Assembly (NCBI RefSeq): GCF_002968015.1
Contig: NZ_PUIP01000014.1
Coordinates: forward strand, 1-64,000
Direction of reading: 5' to 3'
Length of the DNA stretch: 64,000 bases
DNA from: Massilia phosphatilytica
Lineage (GTDB): Bacteria; Pseudomonadota; Gammaproteobacteria; Burkholderiales; Burkholderiaceae_D
Numbering within the stretch: position 1 is the first letter of the stretch; each line of letters begins with the position of its first letter. Made by a program: the position numbers and the translations under genes. A model generated the notes under the pieces. The model did no database searches and was not told the origin of the DNA. It saw nothing but the letters and a program-made list of their open reading frames with translations. This document shows, piece after piece, positions 17,615 to 25,796 of the stretch.

Positions 17615-17634
17615 GTTGACAGCAGCGCGTCAAC
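17615..17634 (+). promoter_or_regulatory. Inverted repeat overlapping a TTGACA box before the trpS leader
   Basis: GTTGAC/GTCAAC forms a perfect 6-bp inverted repeat with an 8-nt centre and includes a consensus -35 hexamer (17616-17621). A matching -10 is weak (AACCAT at 17639-17644). It could be a promoter/operator for the trpS leader; evidence is limited. Confidence 0.3.
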
Positions 17635-17642
17635 CTGCAACC

Positions 17643-17699
17643 ATGCCATCCATGAATTTTTCGTATCCACATCCTGTTCTCACCTGGTGGCGCCGCTGA
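17643..17699 (+). CDS. Putative Trp leader peptide upstream of trpS
   Basis: A short frame starting at ATG 17643 or, in frame, ATG 17652. The shorter form encodes 15 residues, MNFSYPHPVLTWWRR, with two adjacent Trp codons (17685-17690) directly before two Arg codons and TGA. No clear Shine-Dalgarno is present. A TTGACA at 17616-17621 would, with a weak -10, place transcription start near the ATG, so leaderless initiation is possible. A terminator-like hairpin follows at 17735-17765. The layout matches classical transcription attenuation. Confidence 0.6.
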   Translation: MPSMNFSYPHPVLTWWRR

Positions 17700-17734
17700 T
17701 TGCGCGCGGCCAGTGAATTGGATAGGTATTCCGA

Positions 17735-17765
17735 AACGCCGCCTCGATTCCAAGGTGGCGTTTTT
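17735..17765 (+). terminator. Attenuator-type terminator upstream of trpS
   Basis: Stem AACGCCGCCT/AGGTGGCGTT (10 bp with one G-U), 8-nt loop and a T5 run, ending about 50 nt before the trpS start. GCCGC at 17692-17696 (just after the Trp codons) can pair with GCGGC at 17706-17710. The latter can instead pair with GCCGC in the 5' stem (17738-17742), giving the 1:2, 2:3, 3:4 alternatives of an attenuator. Confidence 0.65.
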
Positions 17766-17816
17766 GTTGGCGCGGCAGGATCGAGGCAGGGCGGTCAAAC
17801 ACCCAAGGAAAACTCG

Positions 17817-18839
17817 ATGAGTCTGCAAACCACTACCGCTACCACGCCCATCATCCTCACCGGCGACCGTCCCACCGGGCCGCTGCACCTCGGCCACTTT
17901 GTCGGCAGCCTCCGCAATCGCGTCACTTACCAGGACCAATATCGCCAGTTCATCATGCTCGCGGACGCCCAGGCGCTCACGGACAACATGGATGATATCG
18001 GTAAGGTACACCGGAACGTGATCGAAGTGGCGCTCGATTACCTTGCCGTAGGGATCGACCCGGCCAAATCGACCATCCTGATCCAGTCGCAGATCCCGGA
18101 GCTGGCCGAGCTGACCTTTTATTACCTGAACCTCGTCACCGTCGCGCGCCTCGAGCGCAACCCGACCGTCAAGCAGGAAATCATCCTGCGCGGCTTCGAG
18201 CGCGACATCCCGGCCGGCTTCCTCACGTACCCCGCGAGCCAGGCCGCCGACATCAGCGCGTTCAAGGCGACCATCGTGCCGGTCGGCGAAGACCAGATCC
18301 CCATGATCGAGCAGTGCAACGAGATCGTGCGCAAGTTCAACCGCAACGCCGGCCGCGACATCCTCGTCGAGTGCAAGGCGATCGTGCCGGAAGTGGGCCG
18401 CCTGCCGGGCATCGACGGCAAGGCCAAGATGAGCAAGTCGCTGGGCAATACCATCAACCTGGGCGCGTCCGCCGACGAGATCCGCGCCGCCGTCAAGATG
18501 GTCTATACGGACCCGCTGCACCTGAAGGTCTCCGACCCGGGCCACCTGGAAGGCAACGTCGCATTCCTCTACCTCGACGCGTTCGACACGGACAAGGAAG
18601 GCCTCGCGGAGATGAAGGCGCATTACGTGCGCGGCGGCCTGGGCGACTCCGTCGTCAAGAAGCGCCTGGAAGGCATCCTGCAGGACATGCTGGCGCCGAT
18701 CCGCGCCCGCCGCGAGGAACTGGCCAAGGACAAGGGCCAGGTCATGCAAATCCTCAAGGAAGGCACGATGAAGGCGCGCGAAGTGGCCGCGCGCACGACG
18801 GACGAGGTGCGCAAGGCCCTCGGTCTGTCCTATTTCTAA
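17817..18839 (+). CDS. trpS: Tryptophanyl-tRNA synthetase
   Basis: Charges tRNA-Trp. ATG 17817 has AAGGA 7 nt upstream and gives 340 residues; the frame continues upstream but that part would overlap the attenuator. HIGH appears as PLHLGH (about 22-27) and KMSKS is exact (about 204-208). The binding region TGDRPTGP is also intact. The gene is monocistronic, ending at a strong terminator (18874-18902). The upstream Trp-codon leader suggests that charged tRNA-Trp level controls it. Confidence 0.97.
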   Translation: MSLQTTTATTPIILTGDRPTGPLHLGHFVGSLRNRVTYQDQYRQFIMLADAQALTDNMDDIGKVHRNVIEVALDYLAVGIDPAKSTILIQSQIPELAELTFYYLNLVTVARLERNPTVKQEIILRGFERDIPAGFLTYPASQAADISAFKATIVPVGEDQIPMIEQCNEIVRKFNRNAGRDILVECKAIVPEVGRLPGIDGKAKMSKSLGNTINLGASADEIRAAVKMVYTDPLHLKVSDPGHLEGNVAFLYLDAFDTDKEGLAEMKAHYVRGGLGDSVVKKRLEGILQDMLAPIRARREELAKDKGQVMQILKEGTMKAREVAARTTDEVRKALGLSYF

Positions 18840-18873
18840 ACCGCAGCGGGTAGCGGGTTACGCGACGTGAGGT

Positions 18874-18902
18874 AGCGCAAGGTGAACGCCTTGCGCTTTT
18901 TT
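18874..18902 (+). terminator. Intrinsic terminator of trpS
   Basis: Stem AGCGCAAGG/CCTTGCGCT with a 6-nt loop followed by six T, 35 bp after the trpS stop. Confidence 0.9.
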
Positions 18903-18963
18903 GTGGTTTGCGCCGTGTATTGATGGCAAGCTGCGGCTTTCGCCATCGATGGAGACCCGCACC

Positions 18964-20013
18964 ATGAGCAAAGGATTGCGTTGGACCGAACAATGGATGC
19001 GCCGGGCGCTGTGGCTCGTCGCGTTCGTCTTCGCCGGCTTCCTGATCGGGCTCGGCAACCAGGTCGTCGACAACGTGATGTACCTGGAGCCTGTGCCCGC
19101 CCCCGAACGATTCCTCGACCCGGCCAAGGCGGGGCCGTTGCAGGCCGCCGTCCGGCAGGCGCAGCGGACACGCGAGCAGGCGGACGCGGCGCTGGAGCAG
19201 GCCCAGCAGCAACACCGGGTGGCGCAGGCCAACACGAAGAGCGCGCGTGACGCCTTCGAGAACTGGATCGCGACGCGCCACGCGACGGCACGCCCCGACC
19301 AGGACACGGAACTGATCACCCGCAACCGCGAGCTGGATCAACTCGTGGCAGCGGAACGCGCTGCGCTCGCCGCGGTCCAGGCCCAGGAGCAGGTCGAACT
19401 CGACGCCAAGCAGGCCCAGCAGAAGGCGGAAGGGGCCTATGAGGCCCTGCTGGAACCGGCGCGGGAAGCATCGAACGACGCCGCACGGCGGGCCGCGCGC
19501 AGGGTCTTCCTGATCCGTCTCGGGGTGACGCTGCCGCTGCTGCTGGTGGCGGGCTGGCTGTTCAAAACCAAACGCAACGGCCCGTACTGGCCGTTCACGT
19601 GGGGCTTCATTTTCTTCGCGCTGTTCGCGTTCTTCGTCGAGCTGGTGCCGTATCTGCCCAGCTATGGCGGCTACGTGCGCTACGGCGTGGGCATCGTCGT
19701 GACGGTCGTCGTCGGCCGCTACGCGATCCGCTGGCTGCACGCGTGGCTGGAGCGCCAGCGCGCCGCCGAGGCCATGCCCGACGCGCAGCGCCGCACGACG
19801 ATGCGCTACGACGTGGTGATGGAACGCATCGCCAAGAATGTCTGCCCGTCGTGCGAGCGCGCGACGAATTTCAAGGACGAACACCTCGCCCATTGCCCGC
19901 ACTGCGGCATCGGCCTGTTCGACCGCTGCCCGGCGTGCACCACGCGCAAGAACGCTTTCGCGCGCTATTGCTTTTCGTGCGGCACGCCGGCCAACGTCAG
20001 CCTTGCGGACTGA
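18964..20013 (+). CDS. Membrane protein with coiled coil and double zinc ribbon
   Basis: 349 residues from ATG 18964 (GGAGA 7 nt upstream). One helix near 15-37 is followed by an Ala/Gln/Glu-rich coiled coil (about 55-170). Hydrophobic helices follow at about 180-200, 210-230 and 238-258. The C-terminal ~60 residues hold two zinc-ribbon-like units: CPSC with CPHC, and CPAC with CFSC. Double zinc ribbons are common in proteins of unknown function that act as protein or nucleic-acid docking modules. It converges with the GH9 gene, with only 9 bp between the stops. Confidence 0.8.
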   Translation: MSKGLRWTEQWMRRALWLVAFVFAGFLIGLGNQVVDNVMYLEPVPAPERFLDPAKAGPLQAAVRQAQRTREQADAALEQAQQQHRVAQANTKSARDAFENWIATRHATARPDQDTELITRNRELDQLVAAERAALAAVQAQEQVELDAKQAQQKAEGAYEALLEPAREASNDAARRAARRVFLIRLGVTLPLLLVAGWLFKTKRNGPYWPFTWGFIFFALFAFFVELVPYLPSYGGYVRYGVGIVVTVVVGRYAIRWLHAWLERQRAAEAMPDAQRRTTMRYDVVMERIAKNVCPSCERATNFKDEHLAHCPHCGIGLFDRCPACTTRKNAFARYCFSCGTPANVSLAD

Positions 20014-20022
20014 GCGGGGTGC

Positions 20023-22212
20023 TTACTTCACGAAGCGGGCCAGCAGGCGGATATATGCCGTCTGGTAACCGTTCGAGGGTTCGCTGACCGACCACGAGTT
20101 CAGCGGCCAGCCGTCGTTGAAGTCGAGATAGGTCTTCTGCGACGGTTGACCGTACGGCGGCGACGGCGGGGCCGAGCCGCACTGCGACGACACGCCCGGG
20201 CACCTGCTGTCCCAGTTGTACTGCGTGCCGGCCGGGCCACCGACCAGGTAGCCGGGCGCCGGGCCGTACGTCGACTGCCTGGCGTCGTTCCACGGCGTGC
20301 CCTGCGTGAACCAGCTGTGCCACAGCCGGTTGACGGCATTCTCCGCGCCGAAGCTGTACATGTTGGACAGGTAGACCTTGCCCAGCGGGTTCACGCCATG
20401 CATGTAGTGCACGTAGTCGGCCGCGACGTTGGCATCCTGCTCGGCCGTGTGGCGGCTGATCCCGTAATAGCTCTCTTCCGCGAACAACGAACCGGCGTTG
20501 GCCTTGACCGCGTTGCTGGCCCACGTGTACGAGCCGATGTAGGCGCGGTACGGGTCGGTCTGCGCATCGACCTTGCCCCAGCCGTCGTAGTCGGAACGGC
20601 CCCACAGGTCGAGGAATTGCGTGCGGATCGCGGTGGCCACGGTGGACGTCGCGTTGGGCAGCGACGCGTAGTACAGCAGGTTGCGGGCATCGCCGGCGCT
20701 GAAGCCCGACAGGTTCCAGTCCCTGAACATCGCTGCATCGGTGTAGTTCGCATCGACGTAGCTCTTGTAGGCGGCATCGCCCGTCGCGGCGAACAGCCGG
20801 ACGGCTGCCATCAGCTTCAGCGACTTGCGCCCGTTGTCGTCGGTTTCCTGCTGGCCGACGGCGAGGCCGCCCGTACCGCGGTTCGCATCGTTGTTGTAGA
20901 ACAGGACGTTGGGGTTGGCCTGCGCCCAGTTCCAGGCGTTTTTCGCGCGCGTCAGCAGGTCGGCCGCATACGTGTTCAGTGACGCGTTGTTCAGGCTGCC
21001 CAGCACCTTGGCGCCTTCCGCGAAGGCCGCGGCAGTTGCCAGCGTGGCGGACGTGTTGACGTCGCCGTAGTAGCTTGGGCCGGTCGACGTCGACGGCGGG
21101 CTCGCACCCACGACGCCCACGACCGACAGCACGGAGCCGTCGCTGTTCTGCATGCGTTTGAGCCAGTCCAGGCCCCATTTCGCTTCGTCGAGGATGTCCG
21201 GGATGCCGTTGTACGATTCCGGAAGATTGAAATCGTCGGTGAACACGGTCGGGTTCTGGACGTAGGCGTCCATCAGTTCCTGTGCGTAGCCGGCCGCCCA
21301 GCTCGTGTACTTGTTGAAATCGCCCGCATCGGCCCAGCCGCCGCGCAGGTCGCGCGCCGTCGCGGCGTTGCCGGAATCGAGGAAGCGGCGTGCCTGCGAA
21401 TCCTGGCCCGGCCCGAGGTTGCTGGCGCCGTCAGCCCAGTTCAGGCCGGCGTTGTTCGCGGTGCGGGCCTGGCCCAGGCGCTGGTAATAGAACATGCGCA
21501 CGGCCTGGATCAGCACGTTGCGGTAGACGTTGTCGCCGATCTCGAAGCGGGCCGAGCGCTGGCCGCCGGCATCGACGATTTCGTACGTGCCCGGCGTGGT
21601 GATGCTGCTGAAGTCGAAGTGCCAGACCTGGTCGCCCGACGACGGATCGGTGGCGCGCGTGTTCCACTCCGTGGGCCACCACGTGTACACGGTCGCGCCC
21701 GTGGCCGAGTTCACCACGCTGACCTGCTGGGGCCAGAACTGGGGGCTGTTGGCGTCGTAGCCGGTGCGGGGCATGCGCAGCACCGCCACCTTGCGTGCGT
21801 TGGTCAGGTAGCCGAACTGGTCGACCATGATGTACTTGCCCGCATTGGCCGCCATGGCCGGCCACACCGTGAAATTGAATTGCTGGGTCGACTTGGCGCC
21901 ACAGCTGTTCGTGAACGTGGCCGTGGCCGTGCAGGTGGTGGCGCTGGTGCCGGTATTGGTGAGCTTGATGGTCTGCTCGCGCGCCGACCCGGACGTCCCG
22001 CAACCGCTCCACGCCCACGTGCCGCCGGACACTGGCTGCGGCCCGAGGACGACGGTCGAACCGGTGTTCAGCGCAGCCGACGACTTGACCGCCCACGAGG
22101 TCGTGCCGTTGATGTTGATGTACGGGGTGGTGGTACTGGGCTGGCACGTCTGCGCCCATGCGGGTGCGCTCAGTGCCGCCAGTGTCAGCAGTACGCTCTT
22201 CTTGATCTCCAT
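20023..22212 (-). CDS. Secreted glycoside hydrolase family 9 cellulase
   Basis: 729 residues. A Sec signal (MEIKKSVLLTLAALSAPAWA) is followed by a Thr/Ser/Cys-rich module (about 22-120), then an immunoglobulin-like CelD_N domain (about 125-225) and the GH9 (alpha/alpha)6 barrel. Catalytic landmarks are GGWADAGDFNKY (DAGD, general base) and the C-terminal NDGWPLNSWSVSEPSNGYQ with the proton-donor Glu. GH9 enzymes cut beta-1,4-glucans such as cellulose; endo or exo action cannot be told from sequence. It stands alone with a 247-bp leader containing two GC-rich hairpins. Confidence 0.93.
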   Translation of the reverse strand: MEIKKSVLLTLAALSAPAWAQTCQPSTTTPYININGTTSWAVKSSAALNTGSTVVLGPQPVSGGTWAWSGCGTSGSAREQTIKLTNTGTSATTCTATATFTNSCGAKSTQQFNFTVWPAMAANAGKYIMVDQFGYLTNARKVAVLRMPRTGYDANSPQFWPQQVSVVNSATGATVYTWWPTEWNTRATDPSSGDQVWHFDFSSITTPGTYEIVDAGGQRSARFEIGDNVYRNVLIQAVRMFYYQRLGQARTANNAGLNWADGASNLGPGQDSQARRFLDSGNAATARDLRGGWADAGDFNKYTSWAAGYAQELMDAYVQNPTVFTDDFNLPESYNGIPDILDEAKWGLDWLKRMQNSDGSVLSVVGVVGASPPSTSTGPSYYGDVNTSATLATAAAFAEGAKVLGSLNNASLNTYAADLLTRAKNAWNWAQANPNVLFYNNDANRGTGGLAVGQQETDDNGRKSLKLMAAVRLFAATGDAAYKSYVDANYTDAAMFRDWNLSGFSAGDARNLLYYASLPNATSTVATAIRTQFLDLWGRSDYDGWGKVDAQTDPYRAYIGSYTWASNAVKANAGSLFAEESYYGISRHTAEQDANVAADYVHYMHGVNPLGKVYLSNMYSFGAENAVNRLWHSWFTQGTPWNDARQSTYGPAPGYLVGGPAGTQYNWDSRCPGVSSQCGSAPPSPPYGQPSQKTYLDFNDGWPLNSWSVSEPSNGYQTAYIRLLARFVK

Positions 22213-22459
22213 TGTTTTTCTCTTTTGATGTGCAGGCCGGGCTCGTCGGGCCCGGCCCGTTCAGGCGTGGGCGGGCCGGGCTTCAACGCCCGGCCGTCGT
22301 TGAAGCCGCAGGTATTCGGCGTGTAAGGTGTCTAGCGGGGACGTATGTATGGTTGAGGTCATTATGCGAGTGCCGTCGCGGCCTCGCCAGACCGAAAACC
22401 ATCAACTTGGGGTATGAAATTCGCCGACGGCATGGACGCCGCCGGCGGGAGGGAAGAGA
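22213..22459 (-). other. GH9 leader region with two GC-rich hairpins
   Basis: In the direction of the GH9 gene this region would be promoter and 5' UTR. It contains GGCCGGGC/GCCCGGCC (22274-22295, 6-nt loop) and GGCCGGG/CCCGGCC (22235-22257), the latter only about 23 nt before the start codon. The two share the same stem sequence, so each could pair with the other. No T-run follows, so they are not ordinary terminators. Confidence 0.45.
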
Positions 22460-22906
22460 TCAGTCCTTGAGGTCGGCCGGCACCTTGCCGCCGTTCGCCG
22501 CCAGCTTGTTCATGACCTGGCGGTGCAGCCAGATGTTCATGCTGGCCGAGTCGTTGGTATCGCCCGAATAGTTCAGCTCGGCAGCCAGTTCCTTGCGGGC
22601 CTGCAGGCTCGAGTCCAGACCGAGCAGCTTGAGCAGGTCGACGATCGACGTGCGCCAGTTCAGCTGTTGGCCGGACTGCTGCTGCATGTTGTTCAGGACG
22701 GCTTCCACGTCGACCTGCTGCATCGGTGCGGCGGCCGGCGTGCTTGCCGCTGGGGCGGCCTGGGGCTGCTGTGCCGGCTGCTGCGCGGGCGGTTGCGTCG
22801 GTTGCGGCGCGCGTTGCTGGGCGCCCGGGGCCGCCTGGCTGCTGTTCTGCGCGGCGGGGTGCGAGGACGGGAAAATCTTGTGGAAGATATTGCTCAGGAT
22901 ACCCAT
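22460..22906 (-). CDS. DUF3597-family protein
   Basis: 148 residues from ATG 22906. The N-terminal MGILSNIFHKIFP and a Pro/Ala/Gln-rich linker (about 15-65) precede the DUF3597 core, with VDVEAVLNNM, LNWRTSIVDLLKLLGLDSS and SMNIWLHRQVMNKLAANGG. The family has no assigned function; members are small, conserved and often stress-associated. It lies 31 bp downstream of the gene at 22938, probably in one operon. Confidence 0.85.
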   Translation of the reverse strand: MGILSNIFHKIFPSSHPAAQNSSQAAPGAQQRAPQPTQPPAQQPAQQPQAAPAASTPAAAPMQQVDVEAVLNNMQQQSGQQLNWRTSIVDLLKLLGLDSSLQARKELAAELNYSGDTNDSASMNIWLHRQVMNKLAANGGKVPADLKD

Positions 22907-22937
22907 GTCGATTCCTTCTCGATGATTGATGGTGCGC

Positions 22938-23456
22938 TCAGTGGCGCTGCATGCCCTGGGCCATGTGGCCAAGCGCGATCGCCAGTGCGGCGCCGCCGAT
23001 GGCCTTGACCAGGGTCGGGTGTTCGGCATAGAAGTCGCCCATACGTTCGACGACGCCGGGATTCTGCTGCTCGGCCTTGGCGGCCAGTTCCTGCACCTGT
23101 TCCGGCGACACCTGGTTCGCCTGCTCCGGCGATACCCGGGCCTGGTCGGCGCCGAGCAGGTTGCCCAGCGATCCGCCGGCGACGGACGCGAGCACGGACG
23201 GACCAATGTTGGCCAGCAGCTGGTTCAGCATGCCGGCGCGCTGGTCCGGATTGCTGTTGCCAAACAGCTGGCCGACCATCTGCGAAAACGGCGGCGTCTG
23301 GTCCGAACGCAGCGCCTGCGTCACGCCCTGCGCGACGGTGGCGCGCGGCACGTTCTGCGCCACGTGGTCGAAATCGTTCTCGGCCTGCGCCGGATTGACG
23401 TTCGGGTTGGCACCGCCCAGGTATTGCTGCAACAGGTTGCCCAAATCAAAGCTCAT
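22938..23456 (-). CDS. Uncharacterised protein co-transcribed with DUF3597 gene
   Basis: 172 residues starting MSFDLGNLLQQYLGG. Gly/Asn/Gln-rich and helical, with a duplicated VSPEQ-x-x-Q stretch near 110-122 and a weakly hydrophobic segment (about 152-165). No signal peptide. No family assigned with confidence. It is divergent from the alpha/beta hydrolase gene, with 132 bp between. Confidence 0.7.
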   Translation of the reverse strand: MSFDLGNLLQQYLGGANPNVNPAQAENDFDHVAQNVPRATVAQGVTQALRSDQTPPFSQMVGQLFGNSNPDQRAGMLNQLLANIGPSVLASVAGGSLGNLLGADQARVSPEQANQVSPEQVQELAAKAEQQNPGVVERMGDFYAEHPTLVKAIGGAALAIALGHMAQGMQRH

Positions 23457-23520
23457 GATGTTCTCCGCGTTGAAACCTCGAAACGCAAGGGTAGGCGTTC
23501 GCGGGCGATCCCTCCGTACG

Positions 23521-23549
23521 TTCGCTAACCGACGGGCGGCATCTATAAT
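23521..23549 (+). promoter_or_regulatory. Possible promoter of the alpha/beta hydrolase gene
   Basis: A perfect TATAAT (23544-23549) lies 40 bp before the ATG. The 17-bp spacer leads back to a weak TTCGCT. Confidence 0.4.
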
Positions 23550-23588
23550 CGGTGTTGCAGTTCATAAATAGAACAACGAAGGGAGACT

Positions 23589-24554
23589 ATGATTGCCACG
23601 TTCCGATCGGCCGCGCTCGCCGCTGCCATCCTGTGCGCCACCGCTCATGCCGCCGACAGCGGCGCCATGCACCTCGGCGAACACCAGGTCGTCGTCAACG
23701 ACGTCCGCCTGTGGTACAAGGTCGCCGGCCGCGGCGCGAAGGGCGCGCCGCCGCTGCTGTTCCTGCACGGCGGTCCCGGCTACAACAGCTACAGTTTCGA
23801 GGCCCAGGCCGGTCCGGCGCTCGAGAACAAGCTGCAAGTGATCTACCTCGACCAGCGCGGCAGCGGCCGCTCCGAGCGCCCATGGCGCGCCGAGTATTCG
23901 ATCGCTGCCCTCGTCGACGACATCGAAGCGCTGCGCAAGACACTCGGCGTCGACAAGCTCGCCGTGATGGGCCACTCGTTCGGCGGCACCCTGGCGCTCG
24001 AGTACGCGGCCGCGCATCCGGAACACGTGGCGAAAGTGGTGCTGGTCAGTGCCGCGTCGGACATCCCGGCCGCCTGCGCGGCGCGGGTCGACTACATCGC
24101 CAGCCACTACGGCGACCGGCTCGACAAGGCGCGCGCCGATGCCAAGGCGCGCAACGAGACGCCGGACACGTGCTTTTACGCCTTCAATACCGTGGGCCCG
24201 GACCTGCACCAGCGCGTCAACGACGAAGTCATGTTCCCGGACATGTCGGTCGGCAAGCGCCAGGACGCCATCGATGCGAAGAGCGGCCTGCGCAACACGG
24301 GCGAACTCGGCAACGCGCTGTTCGGCGGCGGCTTCACGTCCTACCGCTTCGCCCATCCGGAGCGCGTGACGATGCCCGTGCTCGTGCTGGCCGGCGCCGC
24401 CGATTACGCGATCGGCCTGCCGGCGCAGCGCGCGCTGGGCCAGGCGCTGCCGCATGCACGCGTCGTCGAATATCCGGGCGCCGGCCACTTCCTGTACCTC
24501 GATACGCCCGAGCGGTTCACGCGCGATGTCACGGCCTTCCTGGCGACGCCCTGA
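23589..24554 (+). CDS. Secreted alpha/beta hydrolase (proline iminopeptidase-like)
   Basis: 321 residues with a Sec signal (about 1-22, ending AHAAD). The fold motifs are intact: oxyanion HGGPGYNSYSF, DQRGSGRSE, the nucleophile elbow GHSFGG (Ser about 127), and the catalytic His in PGAGHFLYLD near the C-terminus. DQRGxGxS with HGGPG is characteristic of the S33 prolyl aminopeptidase branch. The start codon follows GGGAGA. The actual substrate is not determined by sequence. Confidence 0.88.
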   Translation: MIATFRSAALAAAILCATAHAADSGAMHLGEHQVVVNDVRLWYKVAGRGAKGAPPLLFLHGGPGYNSYSFEAQAGPALENKLQVIYLDQRGSGRSERPWRAEYSIAALVDDIEALRKTLGVDKLAVMGHSFGGTLALEYAAAHPEHVAKVVLVSAASDIPAACAARVDYIASHYGDRLDKARADAKARNETPDTCFYAFNTVGPDLHQRVNDEVMFPDMSVGKRQDAIDAKSGLRNTGELGNALFGGGFTSYRFAHPERVTMPVLVLAGAADYAIGLPAQRALGQALPHARVVEYPGAGHFLYLDTPERFTRDVTAFLATP

Positions 24555-24608
24555 TCGGGGGTGTTGCCAGGTGGACACCCGCGCCGCCGGCGCGTAAGCT
24601 GTGGTGTC

Positions 24609-24950
24609 ATGACGTATTCGCCACTGCTCCTGTTCCTTGCCCTGTATGCCTACGCCGCGCTGGCGCTGGGCCTGCCGTCCGCGGTGGGTATCGCGTACCT
24701 GCTCGCAAGCGTCGCCTGTTTCGCGCTGTACGCACGCGACAAGGCGGCGGCCCGGCGCGGCGACCGGCGCACTCCCGAGCGGCATTTGCTGCTGCTGGGC
24801 CTGGCCGGCGGCTGGCCCGGCGGCTTGCTGGCGCAGCAGTGGTTGCGGCACAAGACGGTCAAACGGCCGTTCCGGCAGGGGTTCTGGCTGACCGTCGGCC
24901 TCAACCTGGCCGGTTTCTGCTGGCTGGCGCGCGCGCTGGCGCCGGCCTGA
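24609..24950 (+). CDS. DUF1294 membrane protein
   Basis: 113 residues from ATG 24609. Three hydrophobic helices (about 4-20, 25-42, 90-108) and the DUF1294 signature YARDKAAARRGDRRTPE followed by GGWPGGLLAQQWLRHKTVK. Inner-membrane protein of unknown function. It sits between the hydrolase and the phosphodiesterase on the same strand, 22 bp before the latter. Confidence 0.88.
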   Translation: MTYSPLLLFLALYAYAALALGLPSAVGIAYLLASVACFALYARDKAAARRGDRRTPERHLLLLGLAGGWPGGLLAQQWLRHKTVKRPFRQGFWLTVGLNLAGFCWLARALAPA

Positions 24951-24972
24951 ACATCGTTCACGAGGAGTCATC

Positions 24973-25725
24973 ATGTGGCCTTACCCCAGGATCCTGGCAC
25001 ACCGCGGCGGCGGCACGCTGGCGCCGGAAAATACGGTGGCCGGGCTGCGCCGCGGCATGGAGGCGGGTTTCCGCGCCATCGAATTCGACGTCATGCTGGC
25101 GCGCGACGGCGTCCCGGTCGTGCTGCACGATCCGAAGCTGGGCCGCACGGTCGCCGGGACGGCATCGGTGGCGGACGTCGATGCGCTCGACCTCGCCGCG
25201 CGCGACGCGGGATCGTGGTTCGGCCCGGAGTACGAGGGCGAGCCGGTGCCGCTGTTCGTCGAGTTCGCGCAGTATTGCAAGGCGCACGGCGTGTGGATGA
25301 ACATCGAGATCAAGCCCGTGCCCGGCCATGACGCGCAGACCGGCACCGTGGTCGCCCGCCTCGCCGCCGCGCTGTTCGCCGACGAGATCGCCGCGGGCAG
25401 GGTGGAGCGGGTACCGCTGCTGTCCTCGTTCAGCGCGACCGCACTGGCGGCGGCCCGCGAGACTGCGCCGCAGGTCCCGCGCGCCTGGCTGACGGCGTCG
25501 CTGCCGCCGGACTGGGAAGCCCGCGCACGGGCGCTGGACGCCGTCGCCATCCACACCGACCACAAGCGCCTGACGGCAACTGCCGCCGCCAGGGTGAAAG
25601 CGGCCGGCTTCGGCCTGTTCTGCTACACGGTCAACACGCCTGCGCGCGCGCGCGAACTGTTCGGCTGGGGCGTCGACGGCTTGTGCACTGACCGGATCGA
25701 CCTCGTCCCGCCGGATTTTGCGTAG
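24973..25725 (+). CDS. ugpQ: Cytoplasmic glycerophosphodiester phosphodiesterase
   Basis: Hydrolyses glycerophosphodiesters to glycerol-3-phosphate and an alcohol. 250 residues without signal peptide, fitting the UgpQ rather than the periplasmic GlpQ type. GDPD motifs are clear: LAHRGGGTLAPENT, FDVMLARDGVPVVLHD, MNIEIKP, and the C-terminal YTVNTPARARELFGWGVDGLCTD. GAGGAG lies 5 nt before the start. Confidence 0.93.
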   Translation: MWPYPRILAHRGGGTLAPENTVAGLRRGMEAGFRAIEFDVMLARDGVPVVLHDPKLGRTVAGTASVADVDALDLAARDAGSWFGPEYEGEPVPLFVEFAQYCKAHGVWMNIEIKPVPGHDAQTGTVVARLAAALFADEIAAGRVERVPLLSSFSATALAAARETAPQVPRAWLTASLPPDWEARARALDAVAIHTDHKRLTATAAARVKAAGFGLFCYTVNTPARARELFGWGVDGLCTDRIDLVPPDFA

Positions 25726-25796
25726 ATAAGAAAATTTTCCCTCAAGAATTGTAACGTGTTGTCGTTAATGACATTCGGCTACCGGTCACGGCCCCT

